A stretch of 64,000 bases of DNA from Gymnothorax reevesii. Lineage: Eukaryota > Chordata > Actinopteri > Anguilliformes > Muraenidae. Location: contig CM056587.1 in NCBI GenBank assembly GCA_029721435.1, positions 13,661,167-13,725,166 on the forward strand. Direction: 5' to 3'. The notes under the pieces were generated by a model. The model was given only the letters and a program-made list of their open reading frames with translations. It was not told the DNA's origin and did not search any database. Positions 35,365-47,943 of this stretch are shown here, piece after piece; the stretch's first letter is position 1; each line of letters begins with the position of its first letter. The translations under genes and the position numbers were made by a program.

Positions 35365-38300
35365 AAACCATAAGGGTTAACCATCAGGTCAGCTGCTTGC
35401 ACTCCTTTTTGTGTGACATGTGGCCATTCATTTGGATATGGGCTAATTAATTAGAATAATTTTTCACTCTTGCTTGTTAGATCTGAAGGGCATGCAGCAA
35501 TAATACAGTGGACATTAAAATTTATTTTCCAAAGATCCTGTAAGCACCTAGAAAATAGACTTGAACAGTTCTGATAGTAGTGTTTAGCTGGAGTAAACTG
35601 TAAAGAGGTGTACATCCTCTGGGGAGACTTGAAATTTATGCTAGAACTCATGCACAGAGTAAATTATCAAACCTGCACAGAAAGATAAGCAATTGATTAA
35701 AAATGTTAAAAAGGAACAGACATCAAGAACACTTGCAGGGTGAGTGTGTAGTAGATGTATTAGAAAGTTTTTGAAAATATCTGTTTTGGGCTTGCAAAAC
35801 AAACCAATTTAGTTTAAAAAAAAAAGTTAATAATTATTATAGACAGAGCTACATATTTTTTTTCCTGAGGAAGCCTGCATCTGTAGTTTACGAGTGCATT
35901 TCTACTGTTCCAATATGGCAAACTCTATGACATGTCGAAGTAAATGGTAAAATATGCTAATACAACCTTCAATTTTTATATTTTGTGTAACTACTGTATG
36001 TCTACTAAGGCACCGTTTTAGTGCATTAAGAAGCTCCATGGTCTAGTATCTGCCAAGACTCTGTTCTTGGGCATGGAAGGGCTTTATGCCTGTATCATCC
36101 TCAGCTCAAGTGCATGGATAGCCTCTGTGGTATTGAGTCTGGTATTGTGTCAGTGTAGCAGCTCTTCAGTATGGGGCACATTTATGTCGGGTGTTATTTG
36201 GGGACGGGACAGAGCTGGGCTCCTGCCATTGCTGACCTGTCCGTGAAGGTGTTGTTTGGAGTTTGTTCCTCCAGACCCATGTACACTATATAAGCAACCC
36301 CAATCACATGACTGGGAAGAAAATGTACTGTATGCATGTCCTGATCCTCCTGAATGGATAGTGGATGCTGTGGCAAATGAGAACTTAAACTTGATTGGAT
36401 ATGAAAATCGTACTGATGGGCTTTGAGGTCAATGCAAGTATGTGGTCGTGCGAGAGATTTAGAAAAGTCGAATGTAAGGAGATGTTTATAATGATCATTT
36501 GAAATCCTGCTAGGAAGTCAGACATTTACAACAATTATAATTTAACAATGTTTTTATACCTGCAAAGGGGAATTTATATACCAAAATGAGTGAAAGCTGT
36601 GGACATTATGAGGACAATAAAATGTTTGTCTCCTACATTGATTACAATATGCTTTGTGAAATAACTGATGCTCAATGATATCATATTGTGTCAATGAATT
36701 GTTGGCAATTCAGAGACAAGGAGTGTAAATCATGGTTGAAAAAATATGTTTACTGTATTTGTTTACAATGAACCATTCAGCCAGTACAGGTTCACCTTGA
36801 AAGGATTGTGAAAATTTTATTCAACCATAATTGAGTTCATGGAGGTTTACACTGATGGAAGGTCAATTAAGTTAATGGATTACTGTAGTATGTGCCTTGT
36901 CAATGTTGATTTTTCAGGAAAATTTCACAGTACTGCATAGCTTGAAAGAACACACCAGAATGTATGTCCTGCGCTGTTTTAAATGGTATACGGCCGCTCT
37001 CTGTCACTTTTTAATGAGTTTATAAATGTCATTTTCACAATGTCTTTCTTTGGTTAAATCAGGAATTATGTAAGTTTTACTTCAGCGCATACGAATGTCC
37101 ATGAAATGTGCTTGCAGCAGCATGGACTGGTAGGTGTGTTGAAAATAATAATGATAATAAAAAAAACTGCCTCTGTGTGAGCCTGAAGCTCAGAAGTGGG
37201 TTTTGGTGTATTGAGGCTGTGTGCTGACTGATGGCCCATTTTAATGAGGAACTGATGCTGTCTGATGCTTTTAATCATTGCTCCCACTGTCCCTTATTAT
37301 TCCAATAAGGTTACAGTACAACACATCCATCTCCATTTCTGCAGCCTACCTGCAGACCGCCTGTAATAGTTTGCCATTGCTCATAATGATCAGGAAAGCC
37401 TTTTCTTCTGTCGGTTCTATTTCAGTTCTCCCCTTTTAAAGCACATTTAAAAATGAGCTGTTTAACTTTTGACTACTTTTAGAAGGGCTGATTTGTTTTG
37501 TAACCTCTTGATCTGGGCTTAAAACTGCACTTTGTAGAACTGGATCAAGTAGATGACTCCTTATCAATAAAAATGAAATGTTAAATTTCACTTACAAGGA
37601 ATATTTTTATATATTGTCAGTGATATCAGTCTGTTCATGGTGCTATTCATCGAGCTTGAGAATTCACTCCCATCTTTTATGAGTTGTACATTATGCCAAA
37701 GGGCAAAAAACAAGCTATTTCTGCTTAGATTTAAGTTGAACTCCAGGTGTCCATCTAAAATGAACAAGATCTTAAGCTTAAAGGCTTTTGAGCGACATAT
37801 TATAAATAAGGTCACTGACTATGAACACAGCCCAAAACCAACGATGCAGTCTGGCACTGTGACCCTGTGTTAACTCAGCTCTCAATTGTAAAGCTTAAAT
37901 GCCAAACATGCAACATAGCCAACTCATTTTCCATGAGCTGTCGGCTCTACCCTTTCTTCACTGATTTCCTCAGAGCTAAGCCGGTCAATAAAACTCCTCT
38001 CGCGTAAATTTAATTGGATTTTGGTTTAATACCCAGACTGAGGTTACCCTTGACACTTTGGTATCGCTGCAAAGTAAATAGGAGAAAACTTCTGAAATAG
38101 GCAAGGACAATCCCAATGACTGTCAGCATACACTGAGATGGAAAATGACAATCAGTCAATCACTCATCACTGTTCAGCTCCTTTTCAAAAACAGGGCACG
38201 ACCTGGCTAATGGTTGGTCTGGTGGGTAAGTGGGCTTTCCTGATCATGCTATGGTATGAATTTCTATTAAAGGAGTGCACTTTTGTGTTTGCCTTCTGTA

Positions 38301-38726
38301 TCTCCTCTCATTCAGCCGGTTGCTTTTCTATTAGAGGTAATGTCTACTTTGACCGGTTTGCATCTCACATGCTCCCTAATCCCTGGCTGTATCTCGCATC
38401 ATAGTTCTCACCCCTTGTATCTGTGATGTGTATTTAAACCCCCCCCAGTCAGTACTGGCCAATTAAACCCTCCTTATATCAAAACTAAAATGCAACCTTT
38501 AATGCTAGTAATTTGCAGAAGCAAACTTCCTTGTTTAGTCTATAGGAACTCGCTCCCAAGCCTCTCTTGTGGGTCCTGGGCTGAGGACCGCATTCCTATT
38601 ACTCCTGTCCAAGTCTGTTCCTCTTTCCAGTTTATTAGGAACAAGCTCCCAGTGCTTCTATGGTCATCAGGATTGGAACAAAGTACCTGCTGAACTATTC
38701 CTTCCTACCTTCAGACAGTTCAGCCG
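35365..38726. other. Long stretch without recognised features
   Basis: About 3.4 kb of unique-looking AT-rich DNA. Short frames on both strands (for example 37588-37873) have no recognisable product. No repeat boundaries were found. Confidence 0.4.
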
Positions 38727-40353
38727 TACGGTGCTGTGAAAAAGTATTTGCCCCCTTCCTGATTTCTTAGTTTTTTGCATATTTTTCACACTTAAATGTT
38801 TTAGATCATCAAACAAATTTTAATATTAGACAAAGATAACCTGAGTAAACACAAAATGCAGTTTTTGAATGATGATTTAAGGGGAAAAGGCTATCCAAAC
38901 CTACCTGGCCCTGTGTGAAAAAGTAATTGCCCCCCTTTCTTGTATAATGAATTAATTGTGATTAACCACATTTTTTGAGTCCAATTTCGCTGGCTACACC
39001 CAGGACTGACCACTGCCAGATCTGTTGAATCAAGAAATCACTTTAACAGAACCTGTCTGACAAAGTGAAGTAAGCTAAACGATCTCAAAAAGCAACATGT
39101 CATGCTGCAAACTAAAGAAATTCAAGAACAGATGAGAAACAAAGAAATTGACATCTATCAGTCTGGAAGGGGTTGCAAAGCCATTTCTAAGGCTTTGGGA
39201 CTCCAACGAGTCATGGTGAGAGCCATTACCCGAGAGCCATTGTTCAGAAAAGTTCGAACAGTGGTTATCCTTCCCAGGAGTGGCTGGCCTCCCAAAATTA
39301 CTCCAAGAGCGCATCGACGACTCATCCAGGAAGTCTCAAAAGAACCCGGAACAACATTTAAAGAACTGCAGGTCTCACTTGCCTCAGTTAAAGTCAGTGT
39401 TCACGATTCAACAATGGGGAAAAGACAGGGTAAAAATGGCATCCATGGGAGAGTTCCAAGGCGAAAACCACTGCTGATCAAAAAGAACAAAAAGGCTCGT
39501 CTCACATTCGCCAAAAAACATCCCCTTGATGATCCCCAAGACTTTTGGGAAAGTATTCTGTGGACTGAGGAGACAAAAGCTGAACTTTCTGGAAGGTGTG
39601 CATCCCGTTACATCAGGAGTAAAACTGACACAGCATTTCATAAAAAGAGCATCATACCAAAAGTGAAACATGACGGTGGTAGTGTGATGGTTTGGGGCTG
39701 CTTTGTTGCTTCAGGACCTCGATGACTTGTCGTAACTGATGGAACTATGAATTCTGCTCTCTACTGGAAAATTCTGAAGTAGAATATCCAACCATCAGTT
39801 TGTGACCTCAAGCTCAAGCATACTTGGGTTATGCAGTAGGACAATGATCCGTAACACACCAGTAAGTCTACCTCTGAATGGCTAAATAAAAGCAAAATTA
39901 AGATTTTAGAGAGACCTTGTCAAAGTCCGGACTAAAATCTGCTTGAGATGCTGTGGCATGACCTTAAACAGGCCAATCATTCTAATAAACCCTCCATTGT
40001 GGTGGAATTAAAACAATTCTGCAAAGATGAGTGGGCAAAAATTCTTCCACGGCAATGTGAAAGATTCACTGCCAGTTATTGCAAACTTTTGATTGCAGTT
40101 CTTGTCGCAGAGGGCGGCACAACCTGTTATTAGGATGTAGGGGGCAATTACTATTTCACATAGGGCCAGGTAGGTATGGATAGCTTTTTTCCCTTGATAA
40201 ATGAACTTATCATTTAAAAACTGCTTTTGTATTTACTCAGGTTGGCTTTGTCTAATATTAAAATTTGTTTGATGATCTGAAATATTTAAGTGCAACAAAT
40301 ATGCAAAAAAATTAGGAATCAGGAAGGGGCAAATACTTTTTCATGGCACTATA
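38727..40353 (+). mobile_element. Full-length Tc1-like transposon, 1623 bp
   Basis: The element spans 38729-40351, flanked by TA at 38727-38728 and 40352-40353. The terminal inverted repeats are about 213 bp (38729-38941 and about 40138-40351). Each carries two copies of the transposase-binding-type block GTGAAAAAGTATTTGCCCCC: an outer copy at the tip and an inner copy at about 38912-38938, mirrored at about 40138-40160. This is the IR/DR architecture seen in Tc1-like fish elements. The ends have drifted (CGGTGC on the left, TAGTGCC as the inverse right). Confidence 0.95.
39102..40133 (+). pseudogene. Tc1-like transposase, full-length but inactivated
   Basis: The frame runs 344 codons from ATG (39102) to TAG (40133), the usual length for this family, with no net frame change between its ends. 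The N-terminal paired-like helix-turn-helix region (YQSGRGCKAISKALGLQR), a linker (LPRSGWPPKITPRAHRRLIQ) and the catalytic core are readable. The first catalytic Asp in WTDET is Glu (LWTEETKAELSG). The frame first stops at 39723-39725. The second catalytic block reads stop-DNDP-stop-H near 39838, and the third (LLEMLWHDL, near 39942) keeps its Glu. Many further stops occur, so it cannot make active enzyme. Confidence 0.92.
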
Positions 40354-40589
40354 TATATAGATTTGGATTTTGGAAGGGAAGCTGCGAACGGCTTCATTTA
40401 AATATGCAAATGTAGCCTCCGGCATCATCGGCTTGAGGTCAACTCTGAGCTTTGGGACTCAACTCAAGCAGTTTCACTCATGCATCGTCTAACCTGCTTA
40501 ATCCACAAAAGAGTTGTTGGGCACGATGCAGGTTGTCAGTCCATCGCAGGGCACAATCCTTTCTCACTCTTGGACTCAAATCTTGCAGC
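40354..40589. other. No recognised feature
   Basis: Short spacer between the Tc1 element and the degenerate SINE. Confidence 0.4.
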
Positions 40590-40775
40590 CATACCTATAG
40601 TGCCCAGTCGGCCAAACAAGAATGCCTTTTGACTGAAGGAGGAAACCAGAATGCCTGAGGGAAACCCATATCAACACAAGGAGAAGGCCTACATGAACCC
40701 TCCAGAGAAAGGCCATTACCACATTTGAATTCACAACCTGCTTGCTATGAGGCAACATTACCGACCCCCAGCAAA
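40590..40775 (-). mobile_element. Very degenerate SINE, minus strand
   Basis: The order of blocks matches the inverse SINE at 16655-16984: GGAGGAAACCAGAATGCC, GGGAAACCCATATCAACACA, CATGAACCCTCCAGAGAAAG, TTTGAATTCACAACCTGCTT and GCTATGAGGCAACATTACCG. The B-box equivalent is mutated (TTTGAATTC). Old copy. Confidence 0.6.
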
Positions 40776-42639
40776 ATAGTTTCATTCTTTGGAGCTAGTA
40801 TGTCTTCAACGTATTTAATGTTTTTGTCTGCCATTTTGTCTTTTTATAGCAGATCCCAAATTTAAATTCAGCCTGTTATAGAGCAGTGGTCTGTTGACTG
40901 TCTCAAAGCTCATGAAAAGAGGCTGTTGTTTCTCCCAATGCACTTCTTTCATGAATATGCATTTAGGTCCAAAGGTATTTGGTCTGGGGAAAAAATGTCC
41001 ATCATTTTTACTCAGTGCATCACTAAAATGAAACAAGTGACTTCTGCTTGAAATTAAATTTCTGCTTTAATTATAGGGTTTTGTCAAAAATATAGCATTC
41101 CACTATGCTGAAACTACAACCAAAGGCCCTCACCCAATTTTAAGGGCTTTAGACTAACATAATCATACATTTAGTTTATTTATTTATTTATTTTTGCTCG
41201 ATCATAAATACTTTTCAGACAGCGACTCCCCTAAGTATGGAACTGTCCTGTAAATAGAATTATAGCTGAGCCAAGTGGATGTTGTAACACGTACCCTTTT
41301 AAGGGTGGAACACTGCTTCCTGGTTCTTAGTAAACGAGTTGAATGCTACTTTGCTCTCTGTCTCATTCTTATAGTTAATGCGGTCTAATGTTAACGTAAC
41401 AGGAACGGACAGCCATCACCAGTTTCTGGGTTTCTTCCCTCTCAAAGGTCTTTCACGCCTTTACTGTGTCTACATTTCCAGCTTGTACTTTGGGTGCAAC
41501 ATTCACAAAGTGGGTGGAGGGGGAGTGAATTGTAGGTTTGAAGAAGAGCCACTGAGGCATGCTTGTAAAGAGGAAGATGAGGAGGAATAGACGAAGGCTT
41601 GTAGAATCCACTGTATTTAATAATTTGCTCACTAGTAACTAACTCTCTAATAATTTAGCTTACTGGATGAGACATCAGGGTGGAAAACTAGAATTTAGAA
41701 TAAGAGATCAGAGTCACTCCGACTGATGAGATGATCTCCTACACTACACACACAGTACAAGCAGCAGCTATAGCTGATTGGACTAAGAGAATTATGAGAC
41801 AATCAATCAATTAAAGCAATTCTTACCTTTCTGGTATTTTTACACTTTTCTTTTGTCATCTTAAAATGCTCCCACTTAACGTACGGCACATTAAAATGTA
41901 AAGGAAATCCACTAGGTGTTGAAACTCTTCAATGTTCAATTCTCATATATTTTTGATAAAAGTCTGACCAATCATTTTCTTCCGCCCAAATAAAATGATT
42001 TGTAGAGCTTCCTGTCTGTCATCCGTCGCCGTCCCATCCCTTCCAGTTGCCTACCGCTGTCACCACTTGCGAGTCGCGCGCCTCTCTTCCAGGAAAAAAA
42101 AAAAAACAACGCATTTGACTGGAAACTAACGGGCTCTGAAATACTATAATTACGATGAAATAATTACTGTAAAAGCGATGTTTTGTGCCTCCTCTATTTC
42201 CCGCACAGCAGTTGCCTCAGTTGCCTGCCCTTCCTCCCTCTCACCTCACAGTCAGAATGACGCCTTCTTTACCTCGTATTGAAGGGGCTGCAGATGTTCT
42301 TTCTCTGGTGACTTCGGATTCCGAATATCCTCAGCGCCCTCCTCAGGGTTTGTCTTAGGATCCTTTTAGCTTCACCCCCCACGGACCGCACTTAGCGCTC
42401 CATCTTTTTGGTCGGTACACCCACAGTTTCCTCTCATCGACCTTGTCCCTGCGCTCCTGCCACAGCATCATAACCTCCAACCCAATGATGTTCTGTGATG
42501 CTCTGGACCAGATTAGCAGATGTGGGTTGTGCTGGTGATGTCCTGTGGGACAGTCAGCTGACAGTTGCGGTCAGCTCTTGCTTCCCAATCACTTGTGGGT
42601 CCCAACAAACCTCTGTCACGTGACTGAGGAATCTTCTGT
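40776..42639. other. No recognised gene
   Basis: Contains a TTTA tetranucleotide tract at 41177-41195. From about 42230 the GC content rises, and minus-strand frames read WQERRDKVDERKLWVYRPKR near 42470-42410. This may be the upstream or downstream part of the LINE-like fragment at 42640-42830, but I could not recognise it. Confidence 0.35.
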
Positions 42640-42830
42640 CGCTCCTGGAAGATGATGAGCTTTGGTCTTCACTGGATCCTCCTTCAGTCTTCCATAAATC
42701 CTGCCAGCAATTTGGGGACTTTTCTGTGCCTCCATTGGTGTCTCCTCTCTGTCAGTGCTGTCCAGCAAGAGGGCAGGACATGCTCCAGATCAGCTGGTTT
42801 CCACATTGCCTGCAGACCAGGCCTTCCTGC
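42640..42830 (-). mobile_element. Decayed non-LTR retrotransposon-like coding fragment
   Basis: Minus-strand translation gives VCRQCG, then after a frame change ADLEHVLPSCWTALTERRHQ and WRHRKVPKLLA. A Cys-x2-Cys followed by LEH-x3-SC and RxxWRH is a signature seen downstream of the reverse transcriptase in fish LINE-type ORFs. Frameshifts are present and the flanking frames could not be aligned. The clade is not assigned. Confidence 0.55.
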
Positions 42831-45214
42831 AGCACCCACCTAATTTGATTTGTGGGGCTTGCAAGGACAAATCTTATTCTAATGGTCTCCATTGATCACA
42901 TACACCCCCTCCCCAATGTGACCTTATCTTCCATTATTCCTTCCCACGGTGTCCACTTCCCTTATCAGTGCCATTTCAACTGCTATCACAAACCTTCCTT
43001 CCTCTATTATTTGTCGCATTTCTCACTGTATCAATTCACCCTCCTCCCCCAAGGTTTTGTCGCTCTCCTGCTTAGCCGCTAAATGCATTTGACTCCCAGC
43101 CATCCTGTCGCTAATGCCCTCACAATTTCCTTGTAGTGCAACCAGGATTCTGGCTCACAGCTGCTGTGTATACAATACATGAACAGTGATTCAACATTTT
43201 CACGTGGATTCATTTTTATCAACATTTCACCGTACAGGGAAATGAATACCACCTCTCAAAATATACACCAGCCAACCAGGGGTGTGACAATTTTACACAC
43301 AGCCAGCAAGTGGTTTAATTTAATCCCCGTCTGAGATGCAGAACATCAATTCTACGCCTCTCAGGTCCTCATCTTAAGAGCTGTGTTTTAATATGCAGAA
43401 AACCTGCACTGAAAAGGGCATTCAATTTAAATAAAGTCAGCCATATTATTGAGTATAGTCTCAAGGCAACACATTTTTGTTATCCAATACACTTATACCA
43501 AGTCAAAACAATAAAAATATATCATCTTTCTCCCTGTCAGAATCATATTGATAAATGTAACAGGCGCATAGTAGAATGCACAGACGCAGAGTTTACTCAT
43601 AAATATTGAGGTTCCGTTCAATTTTTGGCTCACTAAGGCTAGCAAAAAATATGTAAATTTTTCAATGCACCAGAAACAACACAATCTTGGTCTTCATAAT
43701 GATGATTAAAATGTTTATGTCTGTTAATACCTTTACCCTGTAGAAGAATGAAGCTAAACATCTTTTAACTGACTGGATAGTATCCATAATATCGCTAGAC
43801 AGAGCTGGAAGTGATGGTCTGAATGTTTCTCGAAATAATAATTTCTGAAGGCGTAATAAATGCATTAACAGTCAACAGAGTTAAGTAGATGTCAAAATTG
43901 GGGAAAAAAAACAACCCCAATGATCCATTTTATGACTGACAGTGATATGTTCATGAGTTGCATTCAGGCTTTGAAATCGATGTTACCTCAGTTGGTACAA
44001 TGAGTCAACCGATGAGTTGGAACACTGAAGTAGCCTACAGCTTTTGTTACACATGTTACCAACAATAGTCCTTTACCGAGCCCTGCCTAATGCAACAGCA
44101 CACTTGAACTCTAAGTAGCACAGCAAAGAATCGAAATGAAGGGCGCCCTTTCGGAGCAAAGCTGATTGCTGTTTTTGTTATCAGTGGTTTATTATCCACT
44201 CCCTGCTGATGTGTTTCTGAGGCTGCTCAAACAATACTAATCCACAGCATTAAAAAAAAAAAACTGACGCAGCATAAGTAAGGACTGTAGCCCTTCTCAT
44301 AAAGACAAGTTAGCCCAAAAAACATATTCCGTTTGTCATCAAACAGATATTATATCACCATTTGCCGGTGTCTCAGAGAGTTGTCACCTTATTTCACATG
44401 AAGAATGCAAAATTGCATGCTGGGGGGGAGGTGGGTTAGCCCTGCTGGAGTATCATGCTAAGCAGCTCCGCCAGGTACATCATCAGCAGAGATGAATTCC
44501 TCTGCCCCAGACAATGATTGTGTTTTTCCCCTGACGCATTCGTCTCAGCTGGAATGCTCATTTTTCATCTTCATCCCAGAAAATCTCATTAAAATCTGTC
44601 CTGTTTTGCCGCGGACTTTTTTAATATGGGGAGCCATTGTGAAGGTACGACTCTCTCATCTGCTGAGGCTGCCAGGATGCGATTGTGTTGACAGTCGGCC
44701 TTCAGGCGTGAGGAAATCTGCTTCTGATCCTGCTCTCGCAATCTCACACGCTTCCCTGGGGTCTCACGCTTAGAGTGGACCCATAACTGGACATTGCGGG
44801 ATCAAAGACTTCTAATGGGAGTTGGGGACGGGTGGTCAGAAGGAAAGTGATGTGAAATGAAATGCTCTTGCCATCCACTGACGTTAAAAAGTGAGAGAGA
44901 TTAAAAAAAAAACTGGTAGATGTTTGGTAATTATGCAAATGGAATTTGTGCGGTAGTCTAAGTAAAAATCCTCAACATTGAGAAAGAGTGTGATTCAGCC
45001 CACTTGGACTCACCATTAAGTTTTTCATTCATTGACATTGCTTCCTCGTGTTCAAAACCCCATTTATCAATAGTCACATGATGACTAAAGCTTTGCCAAT
45101 TGGTGCAAATACCTAATTTATGTCCATGCATCCATCCTCTAAGTGGCTTGTTGCAGGTTGAAGATGGAGAGGGCAGACAGCTATCCCGAGGGAAGCATCT
45201 AGTGGAAGCTTGTA
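42831..45214. other. No recognised feature
   Basis: Unique-looking sequence. Short frames at 43493-43684 and 44492-44773 have no recognisable product. Confidence 0.4.
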
Positions 45215-45386
45215 CCAACATAGGCAGAACACACAATCCCCACACCATCTCCTCACAGAGATCTCTAGACAAACTCCGCACAGAGATATCCACACAATCT
45301 CCACTCCATTTCCGCCCAGATACTGTATCTCCAAACAATCTCCACAGAGAGATATCCACAAAATCTCCACTCAGAGAGGCTCACAG
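45215..45386. repeat. Degenerate minisatellite, about 36-bp period
   Basis: Four or five imperfect units made of ACAATCTCCAC and CACAGAGATATCC-like parts. It ends 2 bp before the target duplication of the neighbouring hAT element, so the element inserted at the edge of the array. Confidence 0.7.
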
Positions 45387-45387
45387 G

Positions 45388-46166
45388 AAGAGGAACAGTG
45401 GCGGTTCTACAACCGGGAATTGGCAGGCGCAGACAAGTCCCTTTATGACAATTAGTCCTGGCTAGTTCTCAATCATTTTCCTTTTCTGAGCGTTTTCCAA
45501 TTATAGTAATTGGCAACTGAAGACACGGTTTCTCTCCATATGCGATCGAACAGTGATGAAAACATGGGCGAAATTTAGTACAGAAAAATAGTTTACTTAT
45601 GAATAGGCCAGTGCTTCGCGTTGATTGATCAGTTCCGCGTTCCAATGAAATATCGCCTTTCCCACGGTATTGCGTGGGTTGACAAAAAAAAAAAGTGGAA
45701 TTCGGCAGTTAAATAGGCAGCGTGCGGCTCCAGCTATTTGCATGAGAGTCCACAGGTATGCAAATTTGAATAACGTTAATTTAAATACAGCAAATAAGCG
45801 TCCAGATGAATGATTGCCTTCTTACGTAATCAGGGAGAACAAGTAACACCTGTTAAGTGTGGAGCGGAGTGAACCTGTTGTTAATCATGAAAATGACTGA
45901 GAACAGGTCAAGACTAATAAATGTTTTAAATGGATGTTTAGTCACAATTCTCAGTCCTGGGTCCGTCACTGTACTGAATTTATCCCATGATTTCATCACT
46001 GTTCCATCGCATATGGAGAGAAACCGTGTCTTCAGTTGCCAATTACAATAATTGTAAAACGCGTCAGTAAGGGAAAATGATTCTGAACTAGCCAGGAATA
46101 ATTGTCATAAGAGGATGTGTCTGCGACCCCCCAATTCCCGGTTCTAGAACCGCCACTGAAGAGGAA
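45388..46166. mobile_element. Intact non-autonomous hAT element, 763 bp, perfect 8-bp target duplication
   Basis: The element spans 45396-46158. The flanks are AAGAGGAA on both sides (45388-45395 and 46159-46166). It starts CAGTGGCGGTTCTACAACCG and ends CCGGTTCTAGAACCGCCACTG in inverse. The terminal inverted repeats are about 190 bp (45396-45583 and 45969-46158), containing GCATATGGAGAGAAACCG and its inverse. The 385-bp interior has no transposase. At least three other fragments of the family lie in this window (10235-10624, 16985-17290, 52225-52641). Confidence 0.95.
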
Positions 46167-46306
46167 GAAGTATTCAGCGGCAAACGCTTGGAACAGATTA
46201 TTATTCTTCACCCATTTTCAATCATTTTTTTGTTCTTAAATAGTTGTCCAGCTGGTTGGTGAACTCACAGCTTTTTTGCTGAATGCAAAATGAGCGCAAT
46301 TAAAAA
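46167..46306. other. Spacer
   Basis: Short sequence between the hAT element and the large palindrome. Nothing was recognised. Confidence 0.5.
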
Positions 46307-46445
46307 ATCATACTATAATTCGAGGAATGTTTGTCTTTCTGTTTGTTCCCCTACTCCTCCGAGGTCCTCGGACGGATCTTCACCAAACTTAGTGGGTCTA
46401 TGTAGGTTGTCCCTGGAATTGTCCTTGAGGGGTTAGTTTTTTGAA

Positions 46446-46602
46446 AGGTCAAGGTCACTGGGGTCAAAGGTCAATTTTTCGCATCTCCCATCTCCCTGGA
46501 CAGATTTTCATGAAAGTTGGTACGTGGACGTAGGTCGTCACAAAAAAAAGACCGCGAGAGGTCCATTCCGTCAAAGGTCAAGGTCACGAGGGTCAAAGGT
46601 CA
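46446..46602 (+). promoter_or_regulatory. Cluster of nuclear-receptor half-sites, left arm
   Basis: AGGTCAAGGTCA at 46446-46457, GGGTCAAAGGTCA (DR1 type) at 46461-46473, TCAAAGGTCAAGGTCA at 46571-46586 and GGGTCAAAGGTCA at 46590-46602. AGGTCA is the core half-site of nuclear receptors, and TCAAGGTCA suits monomeric NR5A/ERR types. These are exact motif matches. Any binding is an inference. Confidence 0.5.
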
Positions 46603-47642
46603 CCGTATTCATGAAAGTTGGTATGTGGACGTAGGTTGTCACTAGAAATTATTCTCGCCGCGGGTAATTCACTAGTAAATGAAATTCATAAAATTGTTTT
46701 GTTCACGAGGTACCCTGCGCTTCCCAAAAAATAAAAAATAATAATAACGAGGTTATCTTTCACATTAGCTTGTGCAATATCCTGCAATGCAAGCTACCTT
46801 TGCTTGATTTGTACAAAAGTAAAATAAAACCATCTTTAGCTACACATATGCACAATTTTGAATAATATAAAGTTTAGTTCTTACCAAATTTTGCAAGCAA
46901 ATAATGAATTTGATTTCTTGTCCAACCTTAATTGAAGAGCTGACTACACCTGATAGTGTAGACTTAATATTGAGAATAAAAAATAATAATAACTGAAAAC
47001 AGGTTAAGACTAGTCAGCACTTCAATTTAATTTTTGTGCTGCCCATATTTTAAGTTAAGCACTAGCCACTGGCCCACAGAGAGAGCATCAAATCTCCGTG
47101 CAGGAAGGGTCGAGATCTGTTCAGTATTCGCAGTCAGGGCAGTAAAAATGCATAAGCTACCTAAAAACCAAAGGCAATTTCTTTAAAGTAATGATGGACA
47201 ACAATATTCATTTTTGTTCATAAAGTTTTATTGTTGCGTTTAAATGGGTTTGCATGCTTCTTATATTCCCAGTTGGAACAATTCATGGCCTAATCAAAGA
47301 TGGACAGCAAGAGGGGATTGATTTGGGGTGCAAAATAGGGAAAGAAAAAACAATTTGGAGAAACTGGAATGAGAGTAAAATGTGTAAATGAATGAAAAGA
47401 GACCAGAAGGCTTCAGTTGTCAAAGGAAGTATTGGTGTTAGGGCTTGACGTTAGCTTGTATGAACGTTGCAGAGACTGGAAAGACCATTCTAGTTCGCTA
47501 ATTAAGGTAGTGCAGAGGTATTTGAACTTATCCAAAACAGACCAGTGAGGGTGCTGGCTTTCTCTCCAACTAGTGAATTACCCGTGGTAAGAATAATTTC
47601 TTGTGACCACCTACGTCCACATACTAACTTTCATGAATACGG

Positions 47643-47798
47643 TGACCTTTGACCCTCGTGGCCTTGACCTTTGACGGAACGGACCTCTCGCGATCATTTC
47701 TTGTGACGACCTACGTCCACGTACCAACTTTCATGAAAATCTGTCCAGGGAGATGGGAGATGCGAAAAATTGACCTTTGACCCCAGTGACCTTGACCT
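47643..47798 (-). promoter_or_regulatory. Cluster of nuclear-receptor half-sites, right arm (mirror copy)
   Basis: TGACCTTTGACCC at 47643-47655 and 47771-47783, TGACCTTTGAC at about 47665-47675, and TGACCTTGACCT at 47787-47798. These are inverse copies of the left-arm cluster. One AGGTCA in the distal group is changed by a GGCCTTG substitution at 47660-47666. Function is unknown. Confidence 0.5.
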
Positions 47799-47901
47799 TT
47801 CAAAAAACTAACCCCTCAAGGACAATTCCAGGGACAACCTACATAGACCCACCAAGTTTGGTGAAGATCCGTCAGAGGACCTCGGAGGAGTAGGGGAACA
47901 A

Positions 47902-47904
<3 letters not shown>

Positions 47905-47940
<36 letters not shown>

Positions 47941-47943
47941 AAC
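47905..47943. repeat. CAGA tetranucleotide microsatellite
   Basis: CAGA units broken twice by CAAA, lying inside the right arm of the palindrome. The left arm has only a short TTTGTCTTTCTG equivalent, so the expansion came after arm duplication. Confidence 0.9.
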
